64,000 nt of DNA from Gammaproteobacteria bacterium (GTDB lineage Bacteria; Pseudomonadota; Gammaproteobacteria; SZUA-140), in NCBI GenBank assembly GCA_016712635.1, contig JADJQS010000015.1, forward strand, positions 293,675-357,674. The letters are read 5' to 3'. The translations under genes and the position numbers were made by a program. Numbering within the stretch: position 1 is the stretch's first letter; each line of letters begins with the position of its first letter. Below the pieces are notes generated by a model. The model did no database searches, had not been told where the DNA came from, and saw only the letters and a list, made by a program, of their open reading frames with translations. Below are positions 8,434-18,394 of the stretch, one piece after another.

Positions 8434-9387
8434 ATGAACATTCAGCAGTTACGATATTTGCGTGAAGTGGCGCGCTGTGGCCTGAATATCTCTGCAGCCG
8501 CCAATGTCCTGCACACGGCGCAACCCGGGATCAGTAATCAGATCCGCCAGTTGGAGGAGGAGCTGAAGGTCCAGATATTCGAGCGCAACGGCAAGCGTCT
8601 GGTGGGCATCACCCAGCCGGGGCGGGCGGTGCTGGCGATGGCGGAGCGTGTGCTGCGCGACCTCGAGCATATCAAGCAGGTCAGCTATGAATACACCAGC
8701 GACGCGACCGGCAGTCTGTCCATCGCGACCACCCACACCCAGGCGCGCTACGCCTTGCCGCCGGTCATCAAGACCTTCACCGAACGCTACCCCGACGTCC
8801 GCCTGCACCTGCACCAGGGCAACCCCACGCAGATTGCCCAGCTCGCCGCCTCCGGCGTCGCCGATATCGCCATCGCGACCGAGGGCATGGACATGTACGA
8901 GGATCTGGTGGTGATGTCCTGTTATGAGTGGCACCACTGCGTGATCGCGCCGCCGGGCCTCCCTATCCTGCGCGATCACCCGCTGACGCTGGCGAAGATC
9001 GCCGAATATCCGATCGTGACCTACGATTTCTCGTTTGCCGGGCGGGTAAAGATCAACGAGGCGTTCGAGCGGGCGGGGCTGCGTCCCAATGTGGTGTTTT
9101 CGGCCATCGACTCCGATGTGATCAAGACCTATGTCGAGATCGGTCTCGGTATCGGCCTGATGGCCCAGATGGCGTTCGATCCGGAACGTGACACCAATCT
9201 GCGCATGCTCGAGGCGAGCCACCTGTTCGAGCCGTGCACCACCCGACTCGGGGTTCGGCGCGGAAGCCATCTGCGCGGCTACATGTATGCATTTGTCGAG
9301 ATGTTCGCGCCGCAGCTCGACCGGCGCACGGTCGACAGGGCGATGGCGGGGCAGCCGTCGCGGTCGCGCGATGTGGTTCAGCCCTGA
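8434..9387 (+). CDS. cysB: CysB-type LysR regulator of sulfur assimilation
   Basis: LysR-family regulator that senses N-acetylserine/O-acetylserine and activates cys genes. The 317 residues begin with the winged-helix domain MNIQQLRYLREVARCGLNIS, where the helix-turn-helix is AANVLHTAQPGISNQIRQLE. The effector domain contains ATTHTQARYALPPV, characteristic of CysB/Cbl. It is divergent from the sulfite exporter-sulfite reductase-cysH cluster, matching its expected targets. Its 3' end overlaps the convergent topA by 10 bp. Confidence 0.92.
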   Translation: MNIQQLRYLREVARCGLNISAAANVLHTAQPGISNQIRQLEEELKVQIFERNGKRLVGITQPGRAVLAMAERVLRDLEHIKQVSYEYTSDATGSLSIATTHTQARYALPPVIKTFTERYPDVRLHLHQGNPTQIAQLAASGVADIAIATEGMDMYEDLVVMSCYEWHHCVIAPPGLPILRDHPLTLAKIAEYPIVTYDFSFAGRVKINEAFERAGLRPNVVFSAIDSDVIKTYVEIGLGIGLMAQMAFDPERDTNLRMLEASHLFEPCTTRLGVRRGSHLRGYMYAFVEMFAPQLDRRTVDRAMAGQPSRSRDVVQP

Positions 9388-11690
9388 GCGGCGCGGCGCG
9401 GCGGCTGTTCCGGCTGCTCGTCGTACGGCTCGCTGTGGCCGCAGTCCTTCTGCGGGCAGACGAGTTCGGCGCCGGCCTTCTTGGTGGTTTTGATGGTCAG
9501 GATGGGCCATTGGCAGTTCGGGCAGGGGTTCGCCACCGGTTCGTTCCACACGGCGTAATCGCAGGCGGGATAGCGGGAGCAGGAATAGAAGGTCTTGCCG
9601 CGCCGGGAGCGCCGCTGCAGCATGTTACCCTGCTGGCACTTGGGGCAGATCACCTGGGTGTCCGAGGGCTTGACCAGCGGTTCTATATATTTGCACTTCG
9701 GATAGGTGCTGCAGCCGATGAATTTGCCGTAGGGGCCGGTGCGCACGACCAGGGCGCCGCTGCAGGCCGGGCACGCGCGCCCCTCCACCAGTTCGGAGCC
9801 GCTGTCCTCGTCGCTGTCGCCGAGGTTGCGCGTGTAATCGCAGTCGGGAAAACCGGTGCAGCCGATGAAGCGCCCGCGTTTGCCCAGTCGGATCGAAAGG
9901 GGCTTGCCGCACTTGGGGCATTGCTCGTCAAGCGCCTCCTGGGTCACGTCCTTGCGCTGCACCGATTTCTCCTTGTCGTCGACCAGGTGCTTGAACGGCT
10001 GCCAGAAGGAGCGCATCAGCGGAATCCACTCCTCCTCGCCGCGTGACACCGCGTCGAGTTCATCCTCGAGCTTGGCAGTGAACTCGTAATCGACGTAGCG
10101 TGAGAAGTGCTCGGTAAGGAACTTGTTGACGATCCGGCCGACGTCGGTCGGCTTGAAGCGCTTCTTGTCGAGCACCACGTATTCGCGCTGCTGCAGTGTC
10201 GCGATGATCGCCGCGTAGGTGGACGGGCGCCCGATGCCGTATTCCTCCAGCGCCTTGATCAGGCTCGCCTCGGTATAGCGCGGCGGCGGTTCGGTGAAGT
10301 GCTGATCGGTATGGATGGTGTCAAGGGTGACCGTCTCGCCCATGGTAAGCTCGGGCAGCAGGTTCTGTTCCTCGCCGTCCTTGCCGTCATCAGTGTCCTC
10401 CTGATAAACGCTCATGAACCCCGGGTCGACGATGGTTGATCCCGTGGCACGGAACACATTGCCCTTGCCGGCATCGAGATCCACGCCGACAGTGTTGATG
10501 GTCGCGTGGACCATCTGGCAGGCCACCGTGCGCTGCCAGATGAGGCGGTACAGCTTGAACTGGTCAGCGCTCAGGTGCTCCTTGATCGAGTCCGGGTCGG
10601 TGTAGACGGATGTCGGCCGGATCGCCTCGTGGGCCTCCTGCGCATTCTTCGCCTTGGTCTTGTAGACCTGGGGCTGGGCCGGCAGCGCGTCCTTGCCGAA
10701 ACGCTCCGCGATGAGTCGGCGTATTTCCTCGACTGCCTCATTGGCGAGATTGACCGAGTCGGTGCGCATGTAACTGATCAGGCCCGTGGCGCCCTGTCCG
10801 GTATCGATACCTTCATAGAGCTGCTGCGCGGTGCGCATCGTGCGCTGCGCGGTGAAGCCGAGCTTGCGCGCCGCCTCCTGCTGCAGAGTCGAGGTGATGA
10901 ACGGGGCCGCGGCGTTGCGTTTGCGCTGCTTCTTCTCGACCTGGATGACCGTGAGTTTGCCGTTCGCCGCCTTCAGCAGCGCGCGTTCGGTCTCCCTTGC
11001 ATCCGCCTCGTCGGTGATGCTGAACTGATTGAGTTTCTTGTCCCGGTAGTGTGTGAGCCTGGACCTGAAGCGTTCCTTGCCTTTGGAAGACTCGGCCTCG
11101 AGGGTCCAGTATTCGCGCGGCTCGAAGGCCTCTATTTCCTGCTCACGCTCGACGATCATGCGCAGGGCAGGGCTCTGTACGCGTCCGGCGGAGAGTCCGC
11201 GCCGGATCTTTTTCCACAGCAGTGGCGAAAGGTTGAAGCCGACCAGATAGTCGAGCGCGCGGCGCGCCTGCTGCGCGTTCACGAGGTTCATGGAAATATC
11301 GCGCGGATGCTGGATCGCCTCCTGCACCGCGTTCTTGGTGATCTCGTGAAAGACGATGCGGTGCACCGCCATGTCGCGCAGCGCCGCATCCTGCCGCAGG
11401 ATCTCATACAGGTGCCATGAGATCGCCTCGCCTTCGCGGTCCGGGTCGGTGGCGAGGTAGAGGGTTTCCACGCCCTTCAGGTTCTTGCGGATGACGTCGA
11501 TGTGTTTCTGGTTTTTCTCGATGAGCTGGTACTTCATCGAGAAGTCATGCTCGGGATCGACCGCGCCTTCCTTGGGAAGCAGGTCGCGCACATGACCATA
11601 GGAGGCGAAGACATTGAAGTCCTTGCCCAGATATTTCTTCAGCGTCTTCGCCTTGGCGGGCGATTCCACGATGACGAGATGCTTGCTCAT
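9378..11690 (-). CDS. topA: DNA topoisomerase I (type IA)
   Basis: Relaxes negatively supercoiled DNA through a 5'-phosphotyrosine intermediate. The Toprim domain begins HLVIVESPAKAKTLKKYLG with DPDREGEAISWHL as metal-binding Asp segment, and the active-site Tyr is in ISYMRTDS. The C-terminal region carries four C4 zinc-ribbon units (CPKCGKPL, CPACSGAL, CPKCQQGN, CPNCQWPI with their partner Cys pairs). Length is 770 residues against 865 in E. coli; the carboxy tail is shorter. It is last in the dprA-smg-topA gene order but has its own promoter. Confidence 0.96.
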   Translation of the reverse strand: MSKHLVIVESPAKAKTLKKYLGKDFNVFASYGHVRDLLPKEGAVDPEHDFSMKYQLIEKNQKHIDVIRKNLKGVETLYLATDPDREGEAISWHLYEILRQDAALRDMAVHRIVFHEITKNAVQEAIQHPRDISMNLVNAQQARRALDYLVGFNLSPLLWKKIRRGLSAGRVQSPALRMIVEREQEIEAFEPREYWTLEAESSKGKERFRSRLTHYRDKKLNQFSITDEADARETERALLKAANGKLTVIQVEKKQRKRNAAAPFITSTLQQEAARKLGFTAQRTMRTAQQLYEGIDTGQGATGLISYMRTDSVNLANEAVEEIRRLIAERFGKDALPAQPQVYKTKAKNAQEAHEAIRPTSVYTDPDSIKEHLSADQFKLYRLIWQRTVACQMVHATINTVGVDLDAGKGNVFRATGSTIVDPGFMSVYQEDTDDGKDGEEQNLLPELTMGETVTLDTIHTDQHFTEPPPRYTEASLIKALEEYGIGRPSTYAAIIATLQQREYVVLDKKRFKPTDVGRIVNKFLTEHFSRYVDYEFTAKLEDELDAVSRGEEEWIPLMRSFWQPFKHLVDDKEKSVQRKDVTQEALDEQCPKCGKPLSIRLGKRGRFIGCTGFPDCDYTRNLGDSDEDSGSELVEGRACPACSGALVVRTGPYGKFIGCSTYPKCKYIEPLVKPSDTQVICPKCQQGNMLQRRSRRGKTFYSCSRYPACDYAVWNEPVANPCPNCQWPILTIKTTKKAGAELVCPQKDCGHSEPYDEQPEQPPRRAAQG

Positions 11691-12069
11691 CGACGAGTAC
11701 GATACTCCGATTGCCTGTGATTCATCAGTGGCTGTTGATCCGCCAATCCACGGGGTTTCTTAAGCGAAACATCGTGTTCGAGCGGTGCGGCGAGAAAAAC
11801 GCGCCTATATTAGAGGTGCGATCCACCGACTGTCAAAGCTGTTTCGGTATCGCGTTGAAAATCTTAAGTCCACCGCACCCTCCGTGCACGCGTGCCGGCA
11901 GCTTGCCCGTTCGTATCCGATAAGACTGCGCAAGTGGTGCAATGGTTCAAATCACCGGCCGTGACGGGATCGGCAAGGACGGGTTGTTCCTTGATTGGAT
12001 TGATGAATTGGCTGCGAACCGGCGCGGTAGGACGACCGGTCGCTTTGTTGCGTAGGCAAGGCGCCGGCG
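11691..12069. other. Intergenic region between topA and smg
   Basis: No credible gene is seen in these 379 bp. The part near topA holds the topA promoter and leader. The rest has mixed composition; a GGTTCAAATC stretch at 11943-11952 resembles a tRNA T-loop but no T-stem or acceptor pairing exists. Confidence 0.6.
11807..11836 (-). promoter_or_regulatory. Sigma-70-type promoter for topA
   Basis: On the minus strand TTGACA (11836-11831) is followed after 18 bp by TAATAT (11812-11807). Transcription would start near 11800, giving a leader of about 110 nt before the topA ATG at 11690. The match to consensus is strong for this GC-rich sequence. Confidence 0.65.
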
Positions 12070-12549
12070 TCAGTGCATGTGGCCACTGTTTCTGTCGAAG
12101 ATGACGGCTTCGAGCCAGGCATGCGCCTGGTCGCTCTCCGGCTGATTCGCGAGCACCATCATGACGATCCATTTGAAGCGCTCAAGGGTGAACTCATCCA
12201 GCTCGAGCGCCATGGCGCGCTCGATGATGATTTCACGCGTGGCCGCATCGATGGCCTTGTGCAGCTCGAGCGCGAGCAGGAAGCCGCGGCAGTGGCGGTC
12301 CAGCTTCGCCAGCTCGGGCGCCGAGTAGACGCGCTGGGATCCGCTCGATGCAATCCCGCCTGAATCCGGGGCGACATGCCGCTGTGCCAGATTCTCCAGC
12401 CAGAGGAAGGCCTTGTTGATTTCCATCTGTGCGAATCCCGCGCTGCGCAGCATCCCCTTCAGCGCGGATTCATCCTGTTCGACGGAACGATCCTCGTCGA
12501 GACAATGCTCGAACAGGTACATGAGGACATCGAGAGTGTTTTCTTTCAC
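12070..12549 (-). CDS. smg: Smg protein (DUF494)
   Basis: Small conserved protein of unknown biochemical role found between dprA and topA in gammaproteobacteria. From the GTG at 12549 it has 159 residues, starting with VKENTLDVLMYLFEHC, which aligns with the usual Smg start (FDVLMYLFE). I chose this GTG over the ATG at 12576 because an AAGGAAA ribosome site sits just upstream and the longer form would overlap dprA. The dprA stop is 1 bp before it, so translation is probably coupled. Confidence 0.88.
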   Translation of the reverse strand: MKENTLDVLMYLFEHCLDEDRSVEQDESALKGMLRSAGFAQMEINKAFLWLENLAQRHVAPDSGGIASSGSQRVYSAPELAKLDRHCRGFLLALELHKAIDAATREIIIERAMALELDEFTLERFKWIVMMVLANQPESDQAHAWLEAVIFDRNSGHMH

Positions 12550-12550
12550 G

Positions 12551-13666
12551 TCATTTCCTTTCGTTCCGGCGCGCATAGATCCCGCCCGGCGCGGCGCTGA
12601 TGTGGCCGGTCATTTCCAGCTCCAGCAATATGGGGCACAGGCGCTCGCTCGGCAGACGGGTGCGTTCGATCAGGCAATCGACTGTCGTAGGGGCATAATC
12701 GATTTGACGCAGAACGGCGGCCATTGTTTCATCCAAAGATGAATTTATCGCCGCGCCACACCGCGCATCATCCGGCATTGAAGGCTGGAATCCGATGGCG
12801 GCCGGGTGCAGCTCCTCCAGAATATCATGAATACTCTCGACCAGCTTGGCCCCGGCGCGGATGAGCGCGTGGCACCCGCGTGCGCAGGGATTGTGGATGG
12901 AGCCCGGGATGGCGAAGACCTCCCGTCCCTGTTCCAGTGCGTACCGCGCAGTGATGAGCGAGCCGCTCCGCAGGGCGGCCTCGACGACGAGTACCCCGCG
13001 GCTCAGACCGCTGATGATACGGTTTCTGCGCGGAAATGAATCCGGCAGCGGCGGACTGCCGAGAGGAAATTCCGAGACGAGGGCGCCGGTGCGACGGATC
13101 TCCGCAGCCAGCTTCTCATGCCGGACCGGGTATACCCGGTCCAGGCCCGTCCCGGCAACGGCGATGGTGATGCCACCCGCCGCCAGCGCGCCGCGATGGG
13201 CGGCGGCGTCAATGCCGGCCGCCAGTCCGCTGGTCACCGCAAGGCCGTGGCGGGCGAGCTCGAGGGCGAACTCGTGCGCCAGATCGAGACCCGCCGGCGT
13301 CGGATTTCGGCTGCCCACCACGGCGACCTGCGGCAATGACAGGCAGACGGGATCACCCTGTATGAACAGTACCGGCGGCGGATCATGGACCTCCCTCAAC
13401 CAGGGTGGATACCCTGGCGCATGCAGGGTCAGCGCATGGTGTCCTGGCTGGGCGATCCAGCGCAGATCATTTTCGACATCGGACCACGCCGGCCTTTCAA
13501 AGTATCGTACCGACTCGGTTGGCAACTGCACGGTTGAGGCAAGTTCGCGGGGCGGTAACTGAAAGACCGCGCGGGGGGAGCCAAGACGCTGGAGCAGCTC
13601 GCGAAAACGCACCGGGCCAATGCCCGGCGCGCGCAGCAAGGCGAGCCAGTAGGCGATCTCATCCAT
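12551..13666 (-). CDS. dprA: DNA processing protein DprA
   Basis: Binds incoming single-stranded DNA and loads RecA during natural transformation. The 371-residue protein has an N-terminal SAM-like region, then the Rossmann domain with VAVVGSRNPTPAGLDLA, GLAAGIDAAAHRGAL, and the family signature FPRRNRIISGLSRGVLVVEA, followed by a C-terminal winged-helix (DUF4096-like) tail. It is in the usual place between a LysM protein and smg. No competence pilus genes are in the window, so the role in transformation is known for the family only. Confidence 0.94.
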   Translation of the reverse strand: MDEIAYWLALLRAPGIGPVRFRELLQRLGSPRAVFQLPPRELASTVQLPTESVRYFERPAWSDVENDLRWIAQPGHHALTLHAPGYPPWLREVHDPPPVLFIQGDPVCLSLPQVAVVGSRNPTPAGLDLAHEFALELARHGLAVTSGLAAGIDAAAHRGALAAGGITIAVAGTGLDRVYPVRHEKLAAEIRRTGALVSEFPLGSPPLPDSFPRRNRIISGLSRGVLVVEAALRSGSLITARYALEQGREVFAIPGSIHNPCARGCHALIRAGAKLVESIHDILEELHPAAIGFQPSMPDDARCGAAINSSLDETMAAVLRQIDYAPTTVDCLIERTRLPSERLCPILLELEMTGHISAAPGGIYARRNERK

Positions 13667-13718
13667 GTCGGCGGCGCCGTGGCGCCGAAGTCCATCCCTG
13701 TGTCCCGGCGGTTGCCCG

Positions 13719-14786
13719 TCAGGGGTTGTCTACGGTGTCGAGTATGCGCAGATCACGCGTCGCCTCCATGACGAGCGCGTAACTGATATTATCGAACAGC
13801 CGTACGATCATCAACGTACCGGCGCGTTCATTGGGCAGTTTCACCATACGGTCGCCGCCGTTCGCGGCGCCGACCGTGTCCCGCACCACCTCACCGGTCC
13901 GGTAGACCGCCAGCACATGGCCTTTCTCCAGGCCATCCACCCTGCCGCGGTTGATGACCACGGTCTGCAGGCGGCCGATTCGGGAGACGCCGTCGAGCAC
14001 CGATATGATCTGGCCGTCCACATCGGACTGCGGTGCGCGCGGAGTGAAGTACTGGTCCAGTTCCTCATCCAGGGGGGCGAGCAGGCGATCCCCTTTCAGG
14101 ACCTCGCGATTGGCACGGGTGATCAGCAGCGTGCTGGGGTCACCGGTCGCGGTGAGGTCCGCGCCGGCGACGTCGATGGCCTCGTACCCCAGGATCTGCT
14201 TGGGGTTTGCCGGATCGCGGTATACCTGGCCACGCCGCACAATATTATAGGAGTGAATATCGGTGTCCTGCTCCAGGCCGCGTGCATAGACCTTGTCGCC
14301 GGTCCCGCTGATCAGATGACCTTCCGAGGTCGCGACGATGTAGGGACTTGCCTCCAGTTCCTCGTCGCTGACGATGCGCGGATGAAGCAGAAACTGCTTT
14401 ATGGCGTCGATCGGGATCGTGGGTATGGCGGTTTCCAGGGAGGAATACCGGGCGCCGGGAGTCAGCTTGACCGTCGGCAGCCCGCTTCGATCATCGCCGC
14501 GTCGCACGGTAAGTACTGGTTTCCCATCGATATATTCCAACTGTATGATGTCCCCTGGATAAATCAGGTGGGGATTCTCGATCGCCGGATTGATCTGCCA
14601 GAGTTCCGGCCAGAGCCAGGGGTCCTGCAGGAAACGGGAGGAGATGTCCCACAAGGTGTCGCCTTTCGCGACCACGTATTCATCCGGATGATCGGGCGCC
14701 AGCTTGACGGTATCGGCCGGCAGATTTGCGCTGAAGACCAGCGCAAACGGGAGTATCAATCGCAAAAACAGGTGTTTGTTTGACAT
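13719..14786 (-). CDS. Secreted LysM-domain protein
   Basis: The 355-residue protein starts with a signal peptide (MSNKHLFLRLILPFALVFSANLPAD). A LysM domain follows at about residues 37-85: YVVAKGDTLWDISSRFLQDPWLWPELWQ then NPHLIYPGDIIQL. LysM binds peptidoglycan. The remaining 260 residues are a conserved but uncharacterised region (about residues 100-355) seen in LysM proteins located before dprA in gammaproteobacteria. It is divergent from def. A periplasmic cell-wall role is likely; the exact function is unknown. Confidence 0.88.
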   Translation of the reverse strand: MSNKHLFLRLILPFALVFSANLPADTVKLAPDHPDEYVVAKGDTLWDISSRFLQDPWLWPELWQINPAIENPHLIYPGDIIQLEYIDGKPVLTVRRGDDRSGLPTVKLTPGARYSSLETAIPTIPIDAIKQFLLHPRIVSDEELEASPYIVATSEGHLISGTGDKVYARGLEQDTDIHSYNIVRRGQVYRDPANPKQILGYEAIDVAGADLTATGDPSTLLITRANREVLKGDRLLAPLDEELDQYFTPRAPQSDVDGQIISVLDGVSRIGRLQTVVINRGRVDGLEKGHVLAVYRTGEVVRDTVGAANGGDRMVKLPNERAGTLMIVRLFDNISYALVMEATRDLRILDTVDNP

Positions 14787-14933
14787 CTGACTTGCCTTGT
14801 TAAATCATCACAGGGTTGTGGAAGCAGCGGGCATATTACACCAAGTACCGTAGTTATCGGCGTGGGTGGGCGGATATTAAGATGCCGCATGCCGGAAAAC
14901 TATGGATTTCCCAGCGGTTCCGGGTAATACAGC

Positions 14934-15437
14934 ATGGCAATACTTCACATTTTGCACTATCCAGACCCGCGCCTGCGCATCAAGGCCGAACCTGTCGAAC
15001 AGGTGGACGACGAAGTGCGTCAAATGGTCGACGATATGCTGGAGACTATGTACGACGCGCCCGGCATCGGGCTCGCGGCGCCCCAGGTCAGCGTTAGCAA
15101 GCGCTTGATCGTGATTGATATCAGTGAGACGCGCGATGCGCCGGTATGCCTGATCAATCCGGTCATCCTGGCGCGCGAGGGGAGCGAGGTCATGGAGGAG
15201 GGATGCCTGTCCGTCCCCGGTATCTACGACACCGTGGAGCGGGCGGCCGCCATTCGGGTGCAGGCCGTCGGGCGGGACGGCGCGTCGTATGAAATGGAGG
15301 CGGACGGATTGCTCGCCGTCTGCATCCAGCATGAAATGGACCATCTCGAAGGGAAGCTGTTCGTGGATTACCTGACCGAGATGAAACGGCAGCGGATCAA
15401 GAAAAAGCTGGAAAAATACCGCCGCCGCACCCTGTAA
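14934..15437 (+). CDS. def: Peptide deformylase
   Basis: Removes the N-formyl group from nascent proteins. All three signature motifs are present in the 167 residues: GIGLAAPQV (motif 1), EGCLSVPG (motif 2 with metal Cys) and QHEMDHLEGKLFVDY (motif 3, HExxH-type His ligands). It starts the def-fmt-rsmB gene set, 32 bp before fmt. Confidence 0.97.
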   Translation: MAILHILHYPDPRLRIKAEPVEQVDDEVRQMVDDMLETMYDAPGIGLAAPQVSVSKRLIVIDISETRDAPVCLINPVILAREGSEVMEEGCLSVPGIYDTVERAAAIRVQAVGRDGASYEMEADGLLAVCIQHEMDHLEGKLFVDYLTEMKRQRIKKKLEKYRRRTL

Positions 15438-15469
15438 GCGCGGCGCTCGCTGACATTGTCTCGGATCCC

Positions 15470-16438
15470 ATGAAGCACGGCTTGCACATAGTCTTCGCCG
15501 GCACGCCGGAGTTCGCCGCTATACCGCTGGCGGCCCTGCTGGACGCAGGGTATGCGGTCCACTCTGTATTGACGCAGCCGGATCGTCCCGCCGGGCGCGG
15601 CCGCAAGCTGCAACCCGGTCCGGTCAAGCAACTGGCCAGCCAGCGCGGCCTGCCCGTCCATCAACCCGAGAGCTTGAAGGATCCGGAGATTCAGCGGATC
15701 CTCCGTGCGCTCGCGCCCGATCTCATGGTCGTTGTGGCATACGGTCTGATCCTGCCGGCGGCAGTGCTGGAGATTCCGCGCTTCGGCTGCATCAACATCC
15801 ATGCCTCGCTGCTGCCGCGCTGGCGCGGGGCTGCGCCGATCCAGCGCGCCCTGCTGGCGGGGGATGTAGAGACTGGCATTACCATCATCCAGATGGATCG
15901 CGGTCTCGATACCGGAGCGATGCTGCATCGCGCCGTGTGTCCGATCGCGCCCGCAGAGACTGCGGGAAGCCTGCATGACAAACTGGCCGTGCTCGGAGCA
16001 CATGCCGTTCTCGAGGTGATCGGCCGCATCGAGGACGGCACTGTATCAGGCATACCCCAGGACAGCAGCCAGGCCAGCTATGCCGCAAAGATCGACAAGG
16101 CGGAGGCGGAGCTGGACTGGTCGCGGCCGGCCGAAGAGCTGGAGCGCCGGGTGCGTGCCTTCAATCCCTGGCCGGTGACCTCGACAACGTTGCCGCCATA
16201 TGGGCGGCTGCGTGTCTGGCGGACGCAGGTGCTCGCCTCCGCCGGTGCCGTGGCGGCGGCGGGCACCCTGCTGCATGCCGGCCGTGACGGCATTGACGTG
16301 GCGACCGGGTGCGGAGTACTGCGGTTGCTCGAGGTGCAGCTCGCGGGCGGCCGTCCAGTCTCCACGGGGGATTTCATCAATGCCCATGCCCTATCGGACG
16401 GCGTCATTCTTGGTGGCAATGCGACGCCGGCGGATTGA
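15470..16438 (+). CDS. fmt: Methionyl-tRNA formyltransferase
   Basis: Formylates initiator Met-tRNA using 10-formyl-THF. The 322 residues contain the Rossmann start HIVFAGTPEFAAIPL, the catalytic INIHASLLPRWRGAAPIQRA with the essential Asn-His, and IIQMDRGLDTGAML. The C-terminal OB-like tRNA-binding domain follows from about residue 205. It is functionally paired with def just upstream. Confidence 0.97.
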   Translation: MKHGLHIVFAGTPEFAAIPLAALLDAGYAVHSVLTQPDRPAGRGRKLQPGPVKQLASQRGLPVHQPESLKDPEIQRILRALAPDLMVVVAYGLILPAAVLEIPRFGCINIHASLLPRWRGAAPIQRALLAGDVETGITIIQMDRGLDTGAMLHRAVCPIAPAETAGSLHDKLAVLGAHAVLEVIGRIEDGTVSGIPQDSSQASYAAKIDKAEAELDWSRPAEELERRVRAFNPWPVTSTTLPPYGRLRVWRTQVLASAGAVAAAGTLLHAGRDGIDVATGCGVLRLLEVQLAGGRPVSTGDFINAHALSDGVILGGNATPAD

Positions 16439-16489
16439 ATGTATGCCGCGTGGCGGGTCGCCGTCATAACCAGAGGGCGCATGTGAGGC

Positions 16490-17797
16490 ATGGACGCACG
16501 CCGCGCGGCAGTCACAGTGCTGGTGGAGGTGTTCGGCGCCGGCCGCTCGCTGAGCGCCAGTCTGCCCCCCGTGGTCCGCAAGGTGGAGGACCCGCGCGAG
16601 CGCGCACTGGTTCAGGATCTGTGTTACGGGGTGCTGCGCTGGTGGCCGCGGCTTGAGGCCGTTGCCGCTGTTCTCATGCGCAAGCCGCTGAAGGAACGCG
16701 ATACCGATGTCCACTGCACCATACTCGCCGCCCTCTATCAGTTACTATACACACGGATTCCTCCTCATGCGGCGGTGGACGAGGCGGTGAACCTCGCCGC
16801 CGCCCTGGGCAAGCCGTGGGCGCGTTCGGTGATCAATGCCGTGCTGCGCCGTTTTCAGCGCGAGCGTGCGGAGGTTCTGGAGCGGGCGGACCGTGACGAG
16901 GCGGCGGCGCTGGCGCATCCGCGCTGGATGCTTGACCTCTTGCAGATGGCGTGGCCGGACGACTGGAGGCGCATCGCGCTGGCCGGCAACGAGCGCCCAC
17001 CCATGCATCTGCGCGTAAACCGACGCCGCTGTGGACGGGATGAGTACCTGCGCGAGCTCGCCGCCGCCGGCATCGCCGCCTCCCCTCATCCGCATGGTGC
17101 GGAGGCGCTGGTGCTCGAGCACGCTTTTGATGTGGACTGCCTGCCCGGTTTCGCCGCCGGTCGAGTGTCGGTGCAGGACGCCGCGGCCCAACTGGCCGCC
17201 GTGCTGCTCGCGGCCCGGCCCGGTGAGCGCGTGCTGGACGTCTGTGCGGCGCCGGGAGGCAAGACGGCGCATATCCTCGAGTTGCAGCCCGGGCTCGAGT
17301 CGCTGCTCGCCCTGGACCTGGACGCAGTGAGGTTGCAGCGGGTGCAGGAGAATCTCGACCGCCTCGGCCTGGCCGCGACCCTGATGTGCGCCGATGCCGG
17401 TACGCCGGAGGACTGGTGGGACGGAATCCCGTTCGATCGCATCCTGCTCGACGCCCCCTGCTCGGGAACCGGGGTGATACGACGCCACCCGGACATCAAA
17501 CGCCTGCGCCGGGAAGCGGACATCACGCCGCTGGTCGCGCAGCAGGAGCGCCTGCTCGAGGCCGCGTGGTCCGTGCTCAAGCCGGGCGGTATGCTCTTGT
17601 ATTCGACTTGTTCTATCATTCCCGAGGAAAATGACGGACAGATTGCCCGATTTCTGGCGCGGCATCCTGACGCGGCCGTGCGACGGCTGGAAGCGCAATG
17701 GGGGAGGGCTTTGTCCGCCGGGAGGCAGATCCTCCCCGGCGAGGATGGTATGGATGGTTTCTATTATGCGTGTCTGGACAAGCTCCCCCATGCCTGA
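16490..17797 (+). CDS. rsmB: 16S rRNA (cytosine-967-C5)-methyltransferase RsmB
   Basis: The 435-residue enzyme has an N-terminal NusB-like RNA-binding domain (about residues 1-140) and a C-terminal SAM methyltransferase. Motif I is VLDVCAAPGGKTAHILE, the two catalytic cysteines are in DAPCSGTGVIRRHPDIK and LLYSTCSIIPEEN. The start has a GAGG element immediately upstream. Gene order after fmt is standard. Confidence 0.96.
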   Translation: MDARRAAVTVLVEVFGAGRSLSASLPPVVRKVEDPRERALVQDLCYGVLRWWPRLEAVAAVLMRKPLKERDTDVHCTILAALYQLLYTRIPPHAAVDEAVNLAAALGKPWARSVINAVLRRFQRERAEVLERADRDEAAALAHPRWMLDLLQMAWPDDWRRIALAGNERPPMHLRVNRRRCGRDEYLRELAAAGIAASPHPHGAEALVLEHAFDVDCLPGFAAGRVSVQDAAAQLAAVLLAARPGERVLDVCAAPGGKTAHILELQPGLESLLALDLDAVRLQRVQENLDRLGLAATLMCADAGTPEDWWDGIPFDRILLDAPCSGTGVIRRHPDIKRLRREADITPLVAQQERLLEAAWSVLKPGGMLLYSTCSIIPEENDGQIARFLARHPDAAVRRLEAQWGRALSAGRQILPGEDGMDGFYYACLDKLPHA

Positions 17798-17812
17798 AGC
17801 TGCCGCGGCGCC

Positions 17813-18394
17813 ATGAGCGTGCATCGTCACTGGGTCGTGGCCGCGCTGCTGTCGCTGTGCGCCGGTGTGGCGGCGGCGGATGACGCGACAACTGCGGACG
17901 TGGACGCCGCGCCCGGAGTGGTCGTGCGCGAGGCGCACACCGAGCTCAGGGATGACGTCTATTATCTCCACGCGAACATCGACTACCATTTCAGCCAGCC
18001 GGCACTCGAGGCCCTGGAGAAAGGCGTATCTCTCACAGTGGTGATGAGGATAGAGATACTGCAAGAACGCAGTTATCTGTGGAGCCGGAAGGTTGCCAGC
18101 CTGGAGCAGCGTTATCAGCTCAGTTTTCATGCGCTCAGCCAGCAGTACATGCTGCGCAATCTCAACAGCGGTTCGCAGTACATATTCCCGTCGTTCGACG
18201 CCGCACGGACCGTGCTCGGCACCGTCGTCGACCTGCCCGTCATCGACGGATACCTGCTCGAGGAGGGCGGGACCTACAGCGGGCGCCTGATGGCGGAGCT
18301 CGACGTCGACCAGCTGCCGGTGCCGCTGCGTCTGCTCGCGCTGGTGTCGAAGGACTGGCAATTGAACAGCGAGTGGTACACATGGCCGCTCTGA
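17813..18394 (+). CDS. DUF4390 family exported protein
   Basis: The 193-residue protein has an N-terminal signal peptide ending near GVAAADD, then a DUF4390-type domain. The start is ATG, 16 bp after rsmB. It is a regular partner of ntrY in this gene order, overlaps the kinase start by 13 bp, and is probably translated with it. A periplasmic role linked to the membrane sensor is an inference; the function is not known. Confidence 0.82.
   Translation: MSVHRHWVVAALLSLCAGVAAADDATTADVDAAPGVVVREAHTELRDDVYYLHANIDYHFSQPALEALEKGVSLTVVMRIEILQERSYLWSRKVASLEQRYQLSFHALSQQYMLRNLNSGSQYIFPSFDAARTVLGTVVDLPVIDGYLLEEGGTYSGRLMAELDVDQLPVPLRLLALVSKDWQLNSEWYTWPL

Noticed and set aside
11920..11970. tRNA-like GGTTCAAATC between topA and smg
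   Set aside because: The bases on both sides do not form a T-stem, and no anticodon or acceptor stem can be drawn.
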